Below are positions 62,901-64,000 of a stretch of 64,000 nt of DNA, piece by piece. A model generated the notes under the pieces. It was not told the DNA's origin. It worked only from the letters and a program-made list of their open reading frames with translations, and searched no databases. Within the stretch, counting starts at the first letter, position 1. Each line of letters starts with the position of its first letter. The position numbers and the translations under genes are program-made. Origin of the DNA: Halodesulfovibrio aestuarii (GTDB taxonomy: Bacteria > Desulfobacterota > Desulfovibrionia > Desulfovibrionales > Desulfovibrionaceae); assembly GCF_050571805.1 (NCBI RefSeq), contig NZ_CP192219.1; one strand, written 5' to 3'.

Positions 62901-64000
62901 CTACAGCCCGCTCATTGTTATTCTGGCATTTTTTATCATCGGGCTTTCGTTTCTTGTGTCCATGCTCATATTCCTGCGCTTCGAACGGGAGGTCAAAATT
63001 TTTCAGGAGCAGGCACACAATATTCGAGTAACGGAGGCAAACAAGAGTGCAACTTTTGTAGCAGCTATGGCTATTGGAGTAAGCAACCTGCGCCGTAGAC
63101 CTCTGCGTACAGCACTGACAATTACAACACTCACAATCCTGACATTCACTATTATGAATTTTACCTCCACCAAAAGTATACGCACTGCCGGATGGGTAGA
63201 ATTCAGCACTTCAGCGCCATACTACGGCCTGCTTCTTAAGAATCCTAACTGGCGGGATATGCCGGTTGAAACATTACAAGTAACAAATGATCTGTTCGGC
63301 CAAGAAGGAATCATCGCCCCGCGCGTCTGGTTCGAAATCGAAGACAAAACCCGTGCCCCGTTCCTGCCGATGAAATACAACGGGAAGGAATCATCCGCAC
63401 GGGCACTTATCGGACTAGCCCCTTCTGAAAGTGATATGAGTTCATTACGCAAACATCTTGTATCCGGCTCATGGTTTAACGAAAGCGACCAGCACTCCAT
63501 TATCCTGCCGGAAGAGATCGCAAACCAGCTGGGCATAACACACGTAGGGGCCATTGCGCCTAAAATCACCTTTTGGGGAATTCCCTATACAGTACGCGGC
63601 ATTATTAAAAACAAGGCACTTGCAGAAAGCAAAGATCTTGACGGCGAACCGATTACGCCAATCATTTATCCTAACATTGCCGCCTCTGACCTAAGCGAAA
63701 CCGAGGCGGAAGCGTTGAACCGTGGAGAAGACTTACTCCGCTATGAAAGCCGGTACGAACACATAAGCGGCGCACGCACGGTTATCATTCCAGCACGCAC
63801 CCTTCTTTCTGAAGGTGGCTCCCTTAAAGCTGTTGCTATTAAAACAGGGAAAGACAAACCCGATGATGTTAACCATGGTTTACTGAACCTTGGCTACCGA
63901 TTCGGTATGCTTGTATTCAGCGGTACAACTTCGGGGACATATTTATATTATGCTTCGAATTTCATCAGTTACAGTGGCCTCTCCGCTATTCTCATTCCTA
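59935..64000 (+). CDS. Giant PA / pseudo-M28 peptidase / FtsX permease fusion (3' end outside window)
   Basis: At least 1355 codons, open without a stop from ATG 59935 to the window end. Order: TM or signal (about 18-36); a PA-like domain (about 138-205, GKDVQGAIVIMDL, AAQLGASALIYVDEG); an M28 peptidase-like domain (about 265-620) interrupted by a coiled-coil insert (about 350-500); a beta domain (about 650-700, NTDGSFELPGL); a helical stalk (about 880-930); three TMs (about 935-1020); and an FtsX-type start (NLRRRPLRTALTITTL, about 1055) leading into a periplasmic domain. The M28 part keeps PGADES and GTPHDVL but reads AFYDA for H-D and TSGHSQ for the catalytic EE, so it is probably enzymatically dead. 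Partners: the ATPase and small permease upstream. Confidence 0.85.
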   Translation, partial: MNSIFTIPPHKGSTAPNIMIFIMLCLILCTTVQTGYARKSTNSDRKFKLTTTALSLLQERFTGSQGAKEAARFIHEQLKTDFSAHKSVTTGIQSYLLPVTHFKVGTLRRTDTLHQQSITLPPLRLNAVTPSTTSEKGITGHVIYVKGGELAEFNGKDVQGAIVIMDLASGKNWINAAQLGASALIYVDEGNATPPTKALFNDKFELTPINFPRFWISREKAAEFFGDLNSLYEQTLPKDPVTKVTVSANIEWVQAEGENVWAFIPGTGTDADSKFMLVEAFYDAAAFVPEHAPGADESTSIATLLSIAEQLRKNPPKASVLLLATSGHSQSNAGMRSFASLLTQKLSDIKDSSTQLAQKASDTRDTIALLHNPELFSTPESLNIYSSRERELFRTALDSVSKTQVDLFTREVVRLRLAATGSSEDSKRIKELAAKRLELRNVVWLSSKVQAQNPVPPEELRILRNLVSLALAEQQERFADLIIRLRSADSKLLLKEAIGERTMQAGFGLYLSTHGTGVGGFTRGYLYELKASINRTSFFSPLSELVTENAKKLPNYDTLWQDSLHPTPTTPWQSYLPDLPTFDSEVLAIAGFPMISIASLHDFRPLWGTPHDVLAATDQKYALEQNQFVTSLIANIANESLPDIERGRNGLATLGGSVNLQRQGEPFPDKPAVGTLVLTYQGPSRFYAMVNTDGSFELPGLATSQQTIHKAVIEAYKLAPDTGLAVWAVDKPSTGKSNYRVKMRRNTMGTQLTMFDCAQSTLFNLLDARTLAYLYRTEIIDARTETSPLRYWYSRLDTRDSTLGTFFLEPDVPFKLTLSDTVLGKKVLLLNNTQKDPLGKGYLISKWPVIPFTEYHAAKDMWTLLIPRIKNLEEKGINNERISNLYQQAQLLLEQAEQYYQQKDWVGLMNTSRASLATASLVYNDIEGTQRDVLSGVLFYIALFVPFAYCLERLFFGFSSIYKRIIAFLGLLTVTIILVYFVHPAFQLTYSPLIVILAFFIIGLSFLVSMLIFLRFEREVKIFQEQAHNIRVTEANKSATFVAAMAIGVSNLRRRPLRTALTITTLTILTFTIMNFTSTKSIRTAGWVEFSTSAPYYGLLLKNPNWRDMPVETLQVTNDLFGQEGIIAPRVWFEIEDKTRAPFLPMKYNGKESSARALIGLAPSESDMSSLRKHLVSGSWFNESDQHSIILPEEIANQLGITHVGAIAPKITFWGIPYTVRGIIKNKALAESKDLDGEPITPIIYPNIAASDLSETEAEALNRGEDLLRYESRYEHISGARTVIIPARTLLSEGGSLKAVAIKTGKDKPDDVNHGLLNLGYRFGMLVFSGTTSGTYLYYASNFISYSGLSAILIP

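Noticed and set aside
61044..63569. Minus-strand frames opposite the giant permease gene
   Set aside because: The plus frame is open for the whole 4 kb with coherent domains; the minus frames are shadows.
1..64000. CRISPR arrays, rRNA, transposons, prophage genes
   Set aside because: No regularly spaced repeats, rRNA sequence, transposase or integrase was found.

Overview
The window looks like a chromosomal segment of a sulfate-reducing deltaproteobacterium of the Desulfovibrio group. The evidence is the aprB-aprA pair (adenylylsulfate reductase) at the left edge and dsrC near 41 kb, together with moderate GC and frequent Desulfovibrio-type intergenic repeats. A marine relative such as Halodesulfovibrio is a guess from overall character. 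No rRNA, CRISPR array, transposase or phage gene was seen.

Layout. 1-1.3 kb: aprBA on the minus strand with a long leader carrying a CRP/FNR-type palindrome. 1.8-6.4 kb: a chorismate-mutase-like/EPSP-synthase-like fusion that has lost its catalytic residues, a small overlapping coiled-coil gene, an aminotransferase and a DUF6765-like protein. 6.6-16.4 kb: a long housekeeping run (ffh, rpsP, khpA, rimM, trmD with a second methyltransferase domain, rplS, rnhB, yraN, rsmI) leading into a partial sugar phosphotransferase set (mannose-type IID, HPr, enzyme I) and smpB. 16.6-25.6 kb: a D-lactate/glycolate dehydrogenase pair, secA, argJ, tRNA-Ser(GCU) and aspA. 25.6-30.7 kb: a divergently read tetR-MFP-RND efflux operon with an operator palindrome in its promoter. 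31-38 kb: a chemoreceptor, a glycerophosphodiesterase, D-serine dehydratase and adenine deaminase. 38-49.7 kb: larC, a CBS-ACT protein, dsrC, a nucleoside hydrolase/lipoprotein pair behind a folded leader, a TSUP exporter with a GntR regulator and operator, a CadC-type metal sensor, a three-PAS histidine kinase and a small HMA-like protein.

49.8-64 kb (running off the right edge) is the most unusual part. It is a single plus-strand gene train, many genes overlapping by 1-19 bases: a radical SAM/SPASM-like protein with a TPR tail, two COG4671-like GT-B glycosyltransferases, two GT4-type glycosyltransferases, a histidine phosphatase, a polysaccharide-deacetylase-like protein, a minimal four-helix FtsX permease, a SAM methyltransferase, a LolD/MacB-type ATPase and a giant protein of at least 1355 residues. 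The giant protein joins a PA-like domain, an M28 peptidase-like domain lacking its metal ligands, and an FtsX permease. I infer a glycan or glycoconjugate assembly system coupled to a mechanotransmission-type ABC complex. Its product is unknown.

How the parts fit: aprBA and dsrC act in dissimilatory sulfate reduction. The lactate/glycolate dehydrogenase pair would feed electrons to that pathway. Aspartase, D-serine dehydratase, adenine deaminase and the nucleoside hydrolase suggest scavenging of amino acids and nucleosides.
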